In this document: piece by piece, positions 1-11,094 of the stretch | Layout: each line of letters begins with the position of its first letter | Numbering within the stretch: position 1 is the first letter of the stretch | Assembly (NCBI GenBank): GCA_029204225.1 | Contig: CM055113.1 | Location: 2,374,081 to 2,438,080, forward strand | Origin: Diphasiastrum complanatum | Taxonomy: Eukaryota > Streptophyta > Lycopodiopsida > Lycopodiales > Lycopodiaceae | DNA: 64,000 nucleotides | Direction of reading: 5' to 3' | Translations under genes and position numbers: made by a program | The notes under the pieces: generated by a model | The model's input: the letters and a program-made list of their open reading frames with translations, nothing else | Database searches by the model: none | Told to the model about the DNA's origin: nothing

Positions 1-1025
1 TCGCACCGAAACGACCGATTAATGGGCCCACCAACGTGCGTGAGGCCGCTCGCTCTCTACGAAGAGCTCCTGTCTTCTGCCTTAAACCATCATCGTTCCC
101 GAAGGCTTGCTGCAGCAGAGGAGATCAGTGGAGTGGGAGCTCTCGACCATATTCGTGCTTCGCAGATCTGCTCGGCCTCTTCAAGGTGTGGCACTTAATG
201 CATGATTTAAACTTGTTGCATTATATTGTTGCTAGGCTTCTATGCCGATATGTCTATCTGTCAAGTCTTGTTGATGGTATTTGGTGAGGTTAGGCTTTTG
301 AGATCTGCGGGGGGTATCCTTGGATATATTTTGTTCCTGGCTCTGCTTTGAGGTCAGAATTTGACAATGCATTCAGTAAATGCATGATATGAACTTCTTG
401 TATCTTACTGTTGGTTTATGAATAATACATGTTTGAAATTTTAGCGGTCCTTGATCCATGAATTAAACTTATTGCATTTTGATTATTGGTACATGAAAAC
501 TGTCTTGAAGCCAGCCTTGCAAAATCTAGACGATATTTTTCAGGATGCGTGAGAAATCCTGCTTTTGTCTGTGAGCTGTTACAAACATCTGATACATCTT
601 TGGGTTAGTTATTGGACACGTTTGTATGTGAATACCTCCTGTTAGATGGATTCTGAAAGAGTGGTATAACCGGATGCAGGGTTTAACGCTGGTGTCCTGA
701 GAATGGTGTATAATATATTTTTTAAAACTTTTCAGATATGCATCTGAAACGTTTCTCAAAGCTTTTTCTGTCTTGGCTTCTTGAGTTTGGGAGTTTGAAT
801 GGCATGATCGAGATCGAATACAATGTGTGTTTATTTACCTCTCTTTCTCGTGAAGTGGAGAAGTATCTTCAACATGAGATGTATGACATAATGTTTTGGC
901 AGGTCTGGTTTGCGTTTAAGTTTTCTAGCCTTATATAAAGCGTTTTCTCACTAGATTCCGTAGATCTGCAGGACAATGGTTGCTATTTAGTTATTCTCAC
1001 AAGATTTTACCATTGTGTATTTAGC
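1..1025 (+). pseudogene. Truncated duplicate of the SAM synthetase promoter, leader exon and leader intron
   Basis: This stretch is closely similar to 22470-23935, the leader of the SAM synthetase gene at 24547. The leader exon (to 185) ends at the same donor context, TTCAAG then GTGTGG, and the sequence after it matches the leader intron. The copy lacks about 470 bp present at 22705-23170, which is part of an intron tandem repeat. Similarity stops near 1025; neither the intron 3' end nor any coding exon follows within the next 20 kb. It is therefore a 5' fragment of a duplicated gene. The window edge cuts its upstream side, so the full extent of the duplication is unknown. It could still act as a promoter for an unrelated transcript, but nothing here shows that. 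Confidence 0.8.
23..30 (+). promoter_or_regulatory. TGGGCCCA site II-type element (duplicate copy)
   Basis: TGGGCCCA lies upstream of the duplicated leader exon and is kept at the same relative place in the other copy (22506-22513). TGGGCC/T 'site II' elements are known plant TCP-factor sites in proliferation and housekeeping promoters. Conservation in both copies is visible; the function is inferred. Confidence 0.35.
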
Positions 1026-1029
1026 AAAG

Positions 1030-1262
1030 TTCCGGGTGGTGCCGTGGTACGGCACGGGTGCTACGGGGTGCTACGGCATGGGTGCTGTAGGTGCCATGGC
1101 ACCAACGACACCTGTTTTTTTTTTTAATTTTTTTTTTGTTTTTGTTTTTTCTTAGTGAAAAACCCAAAAAAAAAGAGAAAGAAAAACAGGTGCCGTACCA
1201 CGGCATGTGTGCCGTGCTACAGCACTTGCCACGACACTACACCCCACGGCACTTGTGCCATG
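1030..1262. repeat. Foldback repeat rich in GTGCCGTGG/CCACGGCAC around a T- and A-rich loop
   Basis: The left arm (to about 1112) repeats GGTGC-TACGG-type words and ends in ACACCTG followed by a T-run. The right arm (from about 1187) starts CAGGTGCCGTACCACGGCA and carries the reverse complements. The arms enclose T-rich and A-rich tracts. It sits exactly where the duplicated SAM synthetase leader ends, so it may mark the breakpoint or a MITE-like insertion. No target duplication was identified. Confidence 0.6.
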
Positions 1263-1589
1263 GGGAACTGAAGTCTCTTATTGGCACCTCACCAGGCTTA
1301 ACGCCGGCGCCAATGGGAGCGTGGAGCGCGTCTGTGGGCCCAGAGAGAGCTGCCCGGGCATCGGGCTCAGGCTGGGCGGAGGGAGGCGCGTGCTGCAGGG
1401 CTGCTGCGTCCATCCGTGGCCACTGGGCTGAGCATCCAACTGCCAACTGCCTTGATGAAGCCAACTGCCTGAGCTGAGGCGGGAGGAGCTCATCCAACTG
1501 AGAGCGGAATGCATTTGGCAATGTTCATGGAAGCTTTCACTCGCATTCTGGCTATGCACATATGCTGAAAAGCTCAGGTTTCTGCTATT
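1263..1589. other. GC-rich stretch without an identifiable gene
   Basis: The base composition is far more GC-rich than the surroundings. Overlapping open frames exist on both strands, but none has a recognisable domain; they look like by-products of high GC content. Confidence 0.4.
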
Positions 1590-1765
1590 GCTTTGGTGCT
1601 CCTTGTGTGGTTCTGCTCGCCCTCCTCTGCTTTGGTTTTGCTTGCCTTCTTTGCTCAGCCCTGCTCTGTGTTGGTTCTGCTCGCCCTCCGCCCATTTGGT
1701 TCTGCTCGGCCTCCTCTGCTTTGGTTCCGTTCTGGGCAGCCTCCTTTGAGCTTTCTCTCCTTTGT
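1590..1765. repeat. Degenerate minisatellite (TTGGTTCTGCTCGCCCTCC-like unit)
   Basis: Variants of TTTGGTTCTGCTCGCCCTCC recur about six times with spacers of uneven length. Both strands are open only because the repeat is simple. Confidence 0.65.
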
Positions 1766-2149
1766 TTAAAGTGCACACTTGTTGAGGCTCATAATGTCAG
1801 TTGTGGTTGGCAGAATGAGAGTAATGTTGGCTCTTCCATGATTCCATGAGTGCTTGATGCTGGCAAAAACCTTGGAGCTGCTGTACTCAGTAATTCATCT
1901 TCCATTTTTGTTGCATTCATGCTTTGCATGTGTTTTGTTCTTCGATAATAGAATTTGATTGTTCATTGTTTTTTCACAATAGAATTTGATTGTTCTTTCA
2001 CAATGATAGAATAAGCAAGCCCTCTACAAGTTAGATTTTACGGTCAGATTGTAAATGTAAGAAAGCCACCAGTTTATTTAAAAAGGTCTAGTTTTTTTTT
2101 TTGATCCACCTAATGTATATTTGAATATATTTTTTATGCTTACAAAATC

Positions 2150-2532
2150 ATCAAACAGAACGCCCATCTTTTGCATTGCTTACACAATCGACATCACAAT
2201 ATCCTTGGAAAACAGCACATAATTGAAGGTCCATTTAAAATACCTCAATCCATTTAAAATGTCATGTTGAGGAGAAGACAAAAATAAGACTTCCAACCAA
2301 CTGTTTGCATTGGATTCCAATATTTGCACCCTCATCCTCATCACTCAATGTTTGCATAGGGTTCAAGTATATGAAACTTCTCCAACAATTCTTCGACATA
2401 CTTTGCTTGAGCTGGAAATAGACTATCTTGTTGATGCCAAACTTTAATTACAAGACAAAAAACAAAATGTGGCAAGATCGACTTGTCTGTTGGCGAAGGT
2501 ACTGCTACTTCAATGGTAATTAGATCATCCAC
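2150..2532 (-). pseudogene. Ty1/copia reverse transcriptase-RNase H remnant
   Basis: On the minus strand 2532-2341 reads as a copia-like segment around QAKYVEELLEKFHILEP, the region just after the RT active site. Continuing leftward with frame changes gives QLVGSLIF and then GYCDVDCVSNAKDGRSV, which matches the copia pattern G-[FY]-x-D-[AV]-D-x(5)-D-x-R-S at the start of RNase H. Stops and frameshifts interrupt it and no LTR is visible. It is a decayed fragment, unlike the two better preserved copia elements in the window. Confidence 0.6.
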
Positions 2533-4040
2533 AACTTATGGCCATTTTCATTCATGATATAGAAACTAGTACCGCATTTACCTCTCAAGGATCCAAATCG
2601 CAAGAGGAATTCAACAATACATGTGTTCTAGGTTTAGGTAGATCACTTCAGACTATATAAGTCTTTACTTATTTTATAACTAAGATGATATATACCTTTG
2701 ATTGCAAAGCTTTGAGGTTGAGATATATAAACTTTTTCTAGGAAAATCAATGAAACACTACTTTCTGAAATGTAGATTTTAGTTCTACATCTAATATCTA
2801 TCATCTAACATCCATCTTCCTACAACATCCTCTTTGCCTTCTTGGAAGCTCTTGTGTAGTGGTTGCAGTAGGCTCTCCCTCATCATCATCATCCTTTGAA
2901 CTTCAAATATCTTGCTAATATGTCGCCGAAGGATATATACATCGTACTTGATTTGTTCTGAATGCCCTCACTTTTCTCATTTTAGGCTTTATCGTGTTTG
3001 TAACACTCCAAATCGACACGACGTCTTTATAAAAATGTGATCATATTGTTGTTGACGCCCATAGTGGTTCTCAAAACAACCTTTGAGAACAAACTTTAAA
3101 AGAAAATTTAGAATCTATTTTCTTAAGAGCATTAATATACACAAGTTTTTTTAATTATATTTTAGAAATGACAATTTCTAATCCACTTTCCTATCACTAA
3201 CTATGTTGTTTGTTGCTGTGATTTGTGTTGCCATAAACTACGTGCTTGCCATTGGCGGACCAGGTATGCACTCTGAACTAGGAAAGTGGGTTGACAGCCC
3301 ACGATCCTGTGCACGGATGGGAGAATAGGTTGACAACCCACAATCCCACCATGATAATATTTTGTACGTTCACACCTTATTTCAGAGTGTTTGGAAAATG
3401 TTCCAATTAAATAAAATGATTCCTACCTTTGAAGTACTACACCTTTGACGAACTTACATATATGGATGTGTACGAGGTTTTCACCAACAGTTTTGGAAAC
3501 ATGGCAAGTTATCTAGGAAATATTTGATGTTCACAACTGTCAAAGGGTATTCAACTTGATTTGGGGGGGGTGAGGTGTAAGATGGTTAAATAACACAAAA
3601 CATTGTAATAAGACATCAGGTCATGCAATGACGAGAGAGAGCATCTATTACTAAGAAGTTTGCAAGGACCATAAATGCTTTGTGAAATATGATAAAGTCC
3701 ATAGCATTCATAAAAAAATTGAGATTTGAAAAGACTATTAGAATATGGGCTAATTAGGAACATTCCTACAACCACGAACAATCAAGGTGAGCTTCATGAT
3801 CTAATTTCTCATAGATCATACAATGACCGGACGTACCGAGAAATTGAACTAGAGGCGACAAGGACAAACATAAGTGTGTCCGATTTTAGGGTTTAGAGTT
3901 GGAACTTAATCAACAACGTTATATAGATGTTTTTGACTATCGATAGACATTTAGAATTGTTTGGATTAAATCGTACCTTTCTTTATGCACCAAGCATATT
4001 GAGTTTCGAGCATATTTTTCCATAGATCTTACAATGACCC
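2533..4040. other. AT-rich intergenic sequence, nothing recognised
   Basis: Only short open frames occur, with no motif I can name. A short imprecise direct repeat (GGTTGACAGCCCACGATCC and GGTTGACAACCCACAATCC) lies near 3290-3350. Confidence 0.5.
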
Positions 4041-4096
<56 letters not shown>

Positions 4097-4100
4097 CTCC
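4041..4100. repeat. (CT)n microsatellite
   Basis: An almost pure CT tract of about 50 bases, ending in CTCGCTCTCC. One of four similar tracts in the window. Confidence 0.95.
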
Positions 4101-4457
4101 AGTGACATTCATGTGTCTAAAACCAGGGAATTTACCAGATTTTAAACCTTACGTAAAATGAGTGTTTTCTCTCTATGTATCTATTTTTCTCATTCTAATT
4201 CCCTTTGCTTGTCATTTTTCATAGTCTACTGCGATCTCTCTAACTCTTGATTGGCTTGATGGACACCACAATGATGTGAATCTAATAGGACATGTCATGT
4301 TTACAGGAGTGTTCCTTTGGTAGACAGTATTGTTGGATTTAGTATTTGTTTGGAAAAATTAATCCGAAAGTTCACTCACTTGCGTTGATGGAGAGGCATG
4401 ATGAAGTTGAAGGAAATGAAGGGGGTGGGTTGCAACATCCACCTTTGAAACAAACGT

Positions 4458-4996
4458 TTGTTCGTACCAATGAAAATCAAAGCCATGCTACAAGCGGGTT
4501 CAGTGGTAGCATTTGATAAGGAGTTGCACAACTATATTGTTGAACCAAGTACAATAAAAATCGGATGTAGATATACAACGCCTTCATTTTTTGACCAAAA
4601 AATCGAAGAATTAAAAAAAAAAACGCTCGTTGCCAACACCAGTTCCATCCACAATATGTTTAAGTAAATACCAAGCCTTGGAACAGAAGTGTGAAAAGTT
4701 GGAGAAGCTGGCTGAAAGGACTATAGTGGAGAGGGATAAGGCCAGACTGACAATAACAAATTTGGAGGCTAGATTGCAAGCCTTAGAAGGTGTGAAGGAA
4801 GAACTACGTGACACGATTTTGCACAAGGAGATCTATAGGGATAATTTTCACAATGTTTGTAGACAAGGAGAGGGAGAAACTTCGACTGCAAGGTGAGGAG
4901 ATTAAGCTACTACGAAAACAAGTCGACGAAAAAAGAATAAAGGAATTGCAAGTTGCAAGGGGGCACCATGGAAATGGACGCATCACCGTCTGTTAA
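4458..4996 (+). pseudogene. Decayed coiled-coil ORF of unknown family
   Basis: Three overlapping frames form one frameshifted coding remnant. The first (4458-4667) has a globular-looking start. The second (about 4668-4896) has heptad-like residues including LEQKCEKLEKLAERT and ITNLEARLQALEGVKEEL. The third (about 4840-4996) continues with EKLRLQGEEIKLLRKQVDEK and ends in HHGNGRITVC. Leucine and charged-residue spacing argues for a coiled coil. Each switch of frame is a decay event. The last ~30 bases also form part of the large inverted repeat upstream of the primase gene. I do not recognise the family; a retroelement structural protein is possible. Confidence 0.45.
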
Positions 4997-5310
4997 AGCT
5001 GCTCGAGAGCAGGGTGGATCGCGTGACGAGGGAGGATCGACGCAGCAGTTGTGAGGGCGGGGGCAGGAAAATTGTAGGAGGGAGATCAAGGGATTTGTCC
5101 TGCCAAAGTTTTTGTTTTTTAATACCTCCCATTCTCCAAGGCTTGGTATTTACTTAAACATTTGAATTATTTACCAAGCCTATATCCCTTGATCTCCCTC
5201 TTACAATTTTCCCGCCCCCGCTCTCACAACTGCTGCGTCGATCCTACCTCGTCGCGCGATCCACCCTGCTCTCGAGCAGCTTTAACAGACCGCGATGCGT
5301 CCATTTCCAT
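4657..5310. repeat. Large foldback (inverted repeat) upstream of the primase gene
   Basis: An outer pair of arms of about 128 bp (4966-5094 and 5183-5310) are near-perfect reverse complements; both include GCTGCTCGAGAGCAG and the GATCAAGGGAT word or its complement. A second, perfect 25-bp pair (4657-4681 and 5136-5160) contains AAGTAAATACCAAGCC. The 285 bp at 4682-4965, encoding the coiled-coil remnant, has no partner, so the left side carries an insertion or the right side a deletion. The right arm ends about 530 bp before the primase start codon, so the foldback lies in the promoter or adjoins the 5' leader. Confidence 0.85.
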
Positions 5311-5414
5311 GAGCTGCGACGCTCTCTCTGCGTTGTGATCAGCTGAGCTGCCTGCCTGCTTCTGTATACAGGTTGGCTCTAGACAAGCTGATTGCACAAT
5401 CCATTTTCAAACAG

Positions 5415-5801
5415 GTGAGCTTCCTGCTTTTGTGTAAGGGTGCGCTCTAAACAAGCTGAGGTGTTTCAGACACAGCAATTCTGAATCCTCTGCTGGATGA
5501 GATTTGTTTGCTGATTTTTTGGTGGAGTTTGCTGTCCTGGATTCATGTACAGCTTTGCAAGCTCTTCTGAAACCTTTGCTGGATGAGTTTTTTTTGTTGT
5601 ACTTCTGGTGAATTGATAATGGACGTTTAAGCTGATTTGAAATACTGGTAAGCTGGATCTGTTTTATGCCTGTTACTTGTTTCAAGGTATATCTGTGAAC
5701 TGTGCAAAAGGAGACAGAAGAACCTTGACTGAATTTATGCAGTTGGTTTGCTATCATTCCTGTCAATTTTTATTGGGTGTCAATTTATTTGTTTGATGCA
5801 G
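5415..5801 (+). promoter_or_regulatory. Probable 5'-leader intron of the primase gene
   Basis: A strong donor (AACAG then GTGAGC, 5415) and an acceptor (TTTGATGCAG, ending 5801) bracket 387 bp rich in T. The resulting leader exon 2 runs 5802-5841 directly into the ATG at 5842. Both splice signals are visible; use of this intron is inferred. An approximate 35-bp duplication flanks the donor (GCTCTAGACAAGCTGA near 5380 and GCTCTAAACAAGCTGA near 5450). Confidence 0.5.
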
Positions 5802-5841
5802 GTTGACGTTTTTTGCTTGGGCATATTTGATTGTTGAAGAG

Positions 5842-8800
5842 ATGACACGGGAATTGCATGAACCTATGGATGAGGATCCTTCCTCAGGTTCTTGAGCTTC
5901 TTCCCCTATGCTAGACAAAAGTAGCTCATCAGACAGATTGAAGTGCAGGGTGTTCCTTGATTTTTGTACTTCTAAACATATGCTTTTAATTTGACAAAGG
6001 CATTAAAACATAATAAAGTGATTGATAGGGAACATTGATGACTTGTCAGTGACACATAGTATGTGGACGTAGCTTTATTCCAATGTTGGTGCAGGGGAAG
6101 CAAGGAAAACAGAAGATAGCTATCTAAATGATAACCAGCAGGCACATTTTCCTGAGGAATTCAGCCCAGACTTTTTGAAACTTTATTATGGTAATCTTCC
6201 AGGCGTATTGCAGTTGTTAAATGTGCAAGCCTGCATTTAAAGTGATCAGCTCCTGTCTTGCTTTTGTAATCGTCAGCATCTTGGTGTATGAAGGATGAAC
6301 AACTAATGATTTTGACAAATGCTTAGGCTTTTTGATTGACATTTGTGCTGACCGCGCATTAACATATGTGACTTTTGCCATGTCATCAACAATGAGTAGC
6401 AATTCAGAAATTTATACTCATAAGTCCAGGCTTTGTTTGTTATTAAACTTGAGAGTTTCAATTTCTCTTGATGTCAACTCTTTAGGGTAGAAACTATGCC
6501 TTAGATTAGAGCATTTTGAGCTGTTTAATCTGAAAAAAAGTGTTTTTTCCAGGAAGACTGTTTCCTTTCGATGAGATGCACAAATGGCTTTCTTATGGAC
6601 ATGGTAAGAGCAAACTAATTGATTAAAAATCCTTTTCAAGACTGGATTTTGAGAGTATGTCTTATTGTTTCTGGGTAAAAAGTTTTGATCTGGGCAAATA
6701 CATTCATTGCAGATGGGAAGCATCCAGGGTGTGATTCGACCTTCTTCAGCCGAAGGGAGTTTTCCTTTACGTTAGAACATGATATCTATGTTCGCTACCT
6801 GTCATTTCGTGATGTTCCAGAGATGGAAACTGCATTTCGTGACAAGTGCCCTCACAAAATAGACATTGGGTCCATTTACAATGTTGATGTGAGATTTACA
6901 TCCTTCCATGTAAACTTTAAAGGGTAGTTTATTGTGGGGCTGAAACTGGATAGTCCTTTGACTCCCATCATGGCGATGGCTTTGGATGTTCTGGGGGTGC
7001 CTGCTTGTGGAAGTGTAAAAAGAACGAGCAATGCTTCAATATCTTGCCATATTTGGGATTACTGCTGTCAAGCTTTCTGATGATACAGGTAATGCTGCAC
7101 TCAGTATTAATCAATGCTTTTGTTTGCTTCTGTTATTCCAGCCTGCTAAGCGGATGGCCTATGCTCATGGAGCCGGGGACAGCGTATTTTCTCCTGTTGA
7201 AAAAGAGCTTGTTTTTGATGTTGTAAGTACAGACTTAGCCTTCAATTGTTTTGCTGTTTTAGGCTGATTGCCCTTGGACTGGGCAACAGGTGGAATTTTC
7301 TAATCAGAATTGTAAGTTAGGCGAGGTGCAGGATTTTTAGGCATAGAAATTTGTATGAAGCAGCGTTTTTGGTTGTTTGGCAGGACATGACTGACTACGA
7401 TGACATGAGAACTTGTTGCAGTGGTGCTGATATATGCTCAAAATGCTGGCCTCTCATGACCATAACAATCAAAGTGCTAGATACAGCCCTGCGAGGTTGG
7501 AACCCTTTTGTCTTTTCTTCAATAAAGAGAGCTGCTTTTCTTCAATAAAGAAAGCTGCTTTTCCATCAACTCTTCATGTCTTTGAAGCTAGGCCATCCAT
7601 TACTTGAAATCATTGATGCATAACAAAGTTATTCTTGTCACTGCACTCAGTAAACTGGCGTTGCAAAATTGAAATAATGTGTCTGAATTAAGCCAGTTGC
7701 TCCAACTTGCTAAGCCATGATGGCAAGATGTGATCTTAAATATCTTCTAATATGCAGAGGATTTTGGGTTCCAACATATATTGTGGGTATACAGTGGGCG
7801 TAGAGGTGTGCATTGTTGGGTATGTGATTCAAGAGCACGAAGGTTCGGCCTTTTCTCATGAGCCATCTCTTTGAATGATTCTAGCTCTGACCACGTTCAA
7901 GGATCCTTATCTTTATGATGATATTTTCTGCTCTGCTAATTCACAAAAAACGAATGTTTTATTCTAATGAACATTGCTACTTTATATATTGACAATTTCA
8001 AAATCTCAATGTGTAGTTGCTTATCAAACTGTTTTGCGGATTGATTGTACATTGTATCCAGATTATCGAATGAGCAAAGATGTTCTGTGGCAGATTACTT
8101 TCATGTTTACAAGGTCTCTTTGAATGGCTTTTAACACAAGTGTGAAGCTACCAATTCAGCGAAGTTAGAGTGGCCTTTCATCTGGTTAAGTGTCAACATA
8201 TTCTGCTGCACGAACTTCATCATTTCTTCATATACAAAGTGTAATTCGATTTCTATTCAATGCAGGGGAATCAAAACAACAACAAAAAAGTTACCCTTTC
8301 TGGAGCTGCCCTTCATCCTTCCCTCTCGTATGCTAATCAATGTAGCCATTCCTGTAGTGTATGTGTAGTATCTGTGCCATTATCAATAACAGCCACTTGT
8401 GTAAGTCTTTGGCAATCAAAAGTTTATAGACACTTACAACAGGGTGTTTTATACATACTTCATCTGTGATGTTGCAAACCATTAAAAACAACATACGGCT
8501 TTACCAAATTGTTTTTTCACAACAGTGCTATCTACTCGTAATGCAAGTCAATGATTTCTTTTCAGGAGAGCCTATACTGATGTATTGAAGCCCTATTTCG
8601 AAGAGCAAATACTTCCAAATCAAAGTCTGTTAAGCTCGGAGGAGCATTATGAGAAAATTCTCCAGATGATACCAGATGATGGTAGATTCTACTCATATGC
8701 TAATCAATTAAGAAGATTGAACTGTTGTTTCTTTTGTCTGGTAGAATTTGCAAGTTTCTTGCTCTGATGGCTCTGGTTTTCTGCAGCTATTACTAGTCAA

Positions 8801-11094
8801 ATGCGTGATAGGTGGCAGGGTACAAGGCGCTCGTCGTCTTCAAATGAAGAGGTTAACTTAACCCGATGGCGGCAACTCAGGCAAGCTTTGGAGTTGAGCA
8901 AGAAGGTGAAGCAGTACATTTTCAGCTTTAATATCCAAGTTCAAAATTTGATCTTTTGTACTAGTTTTTCCGTAGTCATATAATCTAGTGCCAAACCTCT
9001 GCATTCTACTTGATATTTTATTGAGATTTTCTTCAAGATCCAAAAATCTGTCTTATCTATGTCTCGAGTTTTGTTGCCATGGTTGCCATCTGACGAACAC
9101 CTTCTGCAATCTCAGAACCAAATGCTTCGACGATCTGTTGAGGAAATAATATTTGCACACACATATCCAAGACTAGATCTAGAGGTAAACGGGATCAACT
9201 TTTGGTGCAGATGTTTTGATTCAATTTTGAAGCTATCGTATCTGCATGTTTCTCTGCTTCTGTGCGGTATAGGGTTATTCCTTTTGCAAAAAAATACCCT
9301 TGCCACTTGATTTCTTTTGTGTCTATTCAGGTGCAGCAGTGAAGTATTTTACATTTCCCATGTAAAATTGTCTGCAATTATGTTAGTTGATTATTCTTGG
9401 TGTTTTACTCAATGTCTTGTTGAAATTCCTCATCATGAGGCACAAAAGTAAGAAACAGTGTTTGATACCTTTTACAGGTTTCAAAGCATATGAACCATTT
9501 GCTTAAATCTCCCTTTTGCATCCATCCCAAGACTGGTATTTCTTCCCACTTTGGGATCTATTATCAAATTTGCTTTTATTATTATATATTTTTAAACTCT
9601 CTACATCAGCATTCAACTTAAGAGATTGAAATGTGCAGGTCGTGTTTGTGTACCCATTGATCCAGACGACTGTGACAACTTTGACCCTTCTACTGTACCC
9701 ACTTTGTCACAGGCAACTTCTATACTTTTCCAAAAGTTACTCATCTCCTATACATATGTCGGCATTGGTTATGCAAGTCCCATCATTGTTAATAAATAAG
9801 CATGTGTCTACTTCTCAATAATTGTTGTGTGCTGGTCGCATGTGGTTCTATGTCATTGCAAATTAGAAATACTAATAAGTCCATTTATCCATTGAAGAAT
9901 ATGTCGGAGTCCATAGTTTGTCATTGAAACGGAAAGCTAAAGTTATGAATCATGTGACTTGGAATTTGAAGAAAGTCACATCTCTTCCGTATTCTAGCAT
10001 TGATACTTTATCTGCTATTGAAGAGGCAGTTCTTCTTTGTAAGTTGGGAAGAGTCGAAGTTGTGTTGATAACTTAATTTGAGATGTCTTTCAAATAAAAA
10101 AGGACACTTTTAAAGTTGAAGTTGCATTTTGAGTTTCGTTGGCTTAAGAATGAAAGTCAAGATGTTGATTCAAAGAAGAAAAGATTCACTAAAATTGTTG
10201 TGAAGTTGTTGATGCTTGTTCTTGTTCTTTGGGCAAGTATCTATTCGAACAAGTGATAGGTCTTTCCTATGGTTACTAATTGTGTTCATTTAGCAAATTT
10301 TTGTCTTCTCCTATGAATATGAACTACTGCTAATATAAGTTTCGTCGAGTACTTGTGCCATCTTATTACACAGACTAGCCTATGCTAGAAGATATATAGA
10401 TGGTAGTAATTTTTTGATCTTTCTGATTATGATAGCTTTTTATATGAAGACCCTAATGTTTTTGGTGGAGGAATCTATCCTAAAGATTCATGTGTACAAC
10501 TAGTGGTGATGAAGAGCAATTTTTTTTAATACAATCAACTTACTTCTCGTTGGTGTCCAGTTATTGAACGAGTTAAATAATTCCAAGTCCAATGTGAAAG
10601 GAAGCTCTAAAAAGGTCTCTAAAGGTTAGTAACTTGAATTTCCATTTGTTTTTTTGTCTCTCCTGTATGTTCTCATTTGTGTGTAAGATTAGAGGTGTCA
10701 AAACTGTAGACCTCGAGTAGAAAAAATGAAATTCTAACCAACTCAACGCTGCAAAACTAAATTCCATTGGTTTTTGTGGGGCCCTTTCTAGCTTATATTG
10801 CAATAGTATTTGCACGGTTGACACTTTATTTCTTCCATGACATTGGTTCCTGCAGATTGGGAAAGAACTTCGCTCGCTAAATCCATCTGCTTTTTTCGTA
10901 CTTCGTTTCTTGAACCTTTGCTTCGATCTTGTAAGGTGAAAATTATCCCATTCTTGCTCTAGCATATTAAGTAGGGCTTTCTAATTTCTAAACCTTAACT
11001 TTTTGGATTTTCCATTCATGTACAGTTAGAAATTGAAGCCCATCATCAAGGAAAAATCCAAGAGCTGGCTGGAAGACCTACTTTGAACTGGTAG
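5842..11094 (+). CDS. PRIM1: DNA primase small (catalytic) subunit, complete 17-exon gene
   Basis: It makes RNA primers for DNA polymerase alpha in the nucleus, as the catalytic partner of the primase large subunit. I traced 17 exons: 5842-5887, 6095-6190, 6553-6603, 6713-6888, 7142-7222, 7384-7495, 7758-7842, 8062-8113, 8266-8327, 8566-8681, 8787-8905, 9116-9184, 9478-9535, 9639-9712, 10561-10624, 10856-10935, 11026-11094. They total 1410 nt, or 469 residues, and every junction keeps phase with no internal stop. The hallmarks are the catalytic ELVFDVDMTDYDD (Asp149, Asp151), the zinc ligands Cys161, Cys162, Cys168 and Cys171, the nucleotide-binding [10 protein letters not shown] (199-208), the third catalytic Asp353 in TYPRLD, and [12 protein letters not shown] before HPKTG. 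Length matches the plant family. Intron 14 (9713-10560) starts with GC rather than GT; all other introns are GT-AG. The start is the first ATG after the leader acceptor. Confidence 0.93.

Noticed and set aside
1091-1778. Several overlapping ORFs on both strands
   Set aside because: They come from a foldback, a GC-rich stretch and a minisatellite; all show repeat-driven composition and no domain.
5842-11094. Primase as a pseudogene because no long single frame exists
   Set aside because: Seventeen exons with correct splice sites and phases rebuild a full-length protein with every catalytic residue and no stop.
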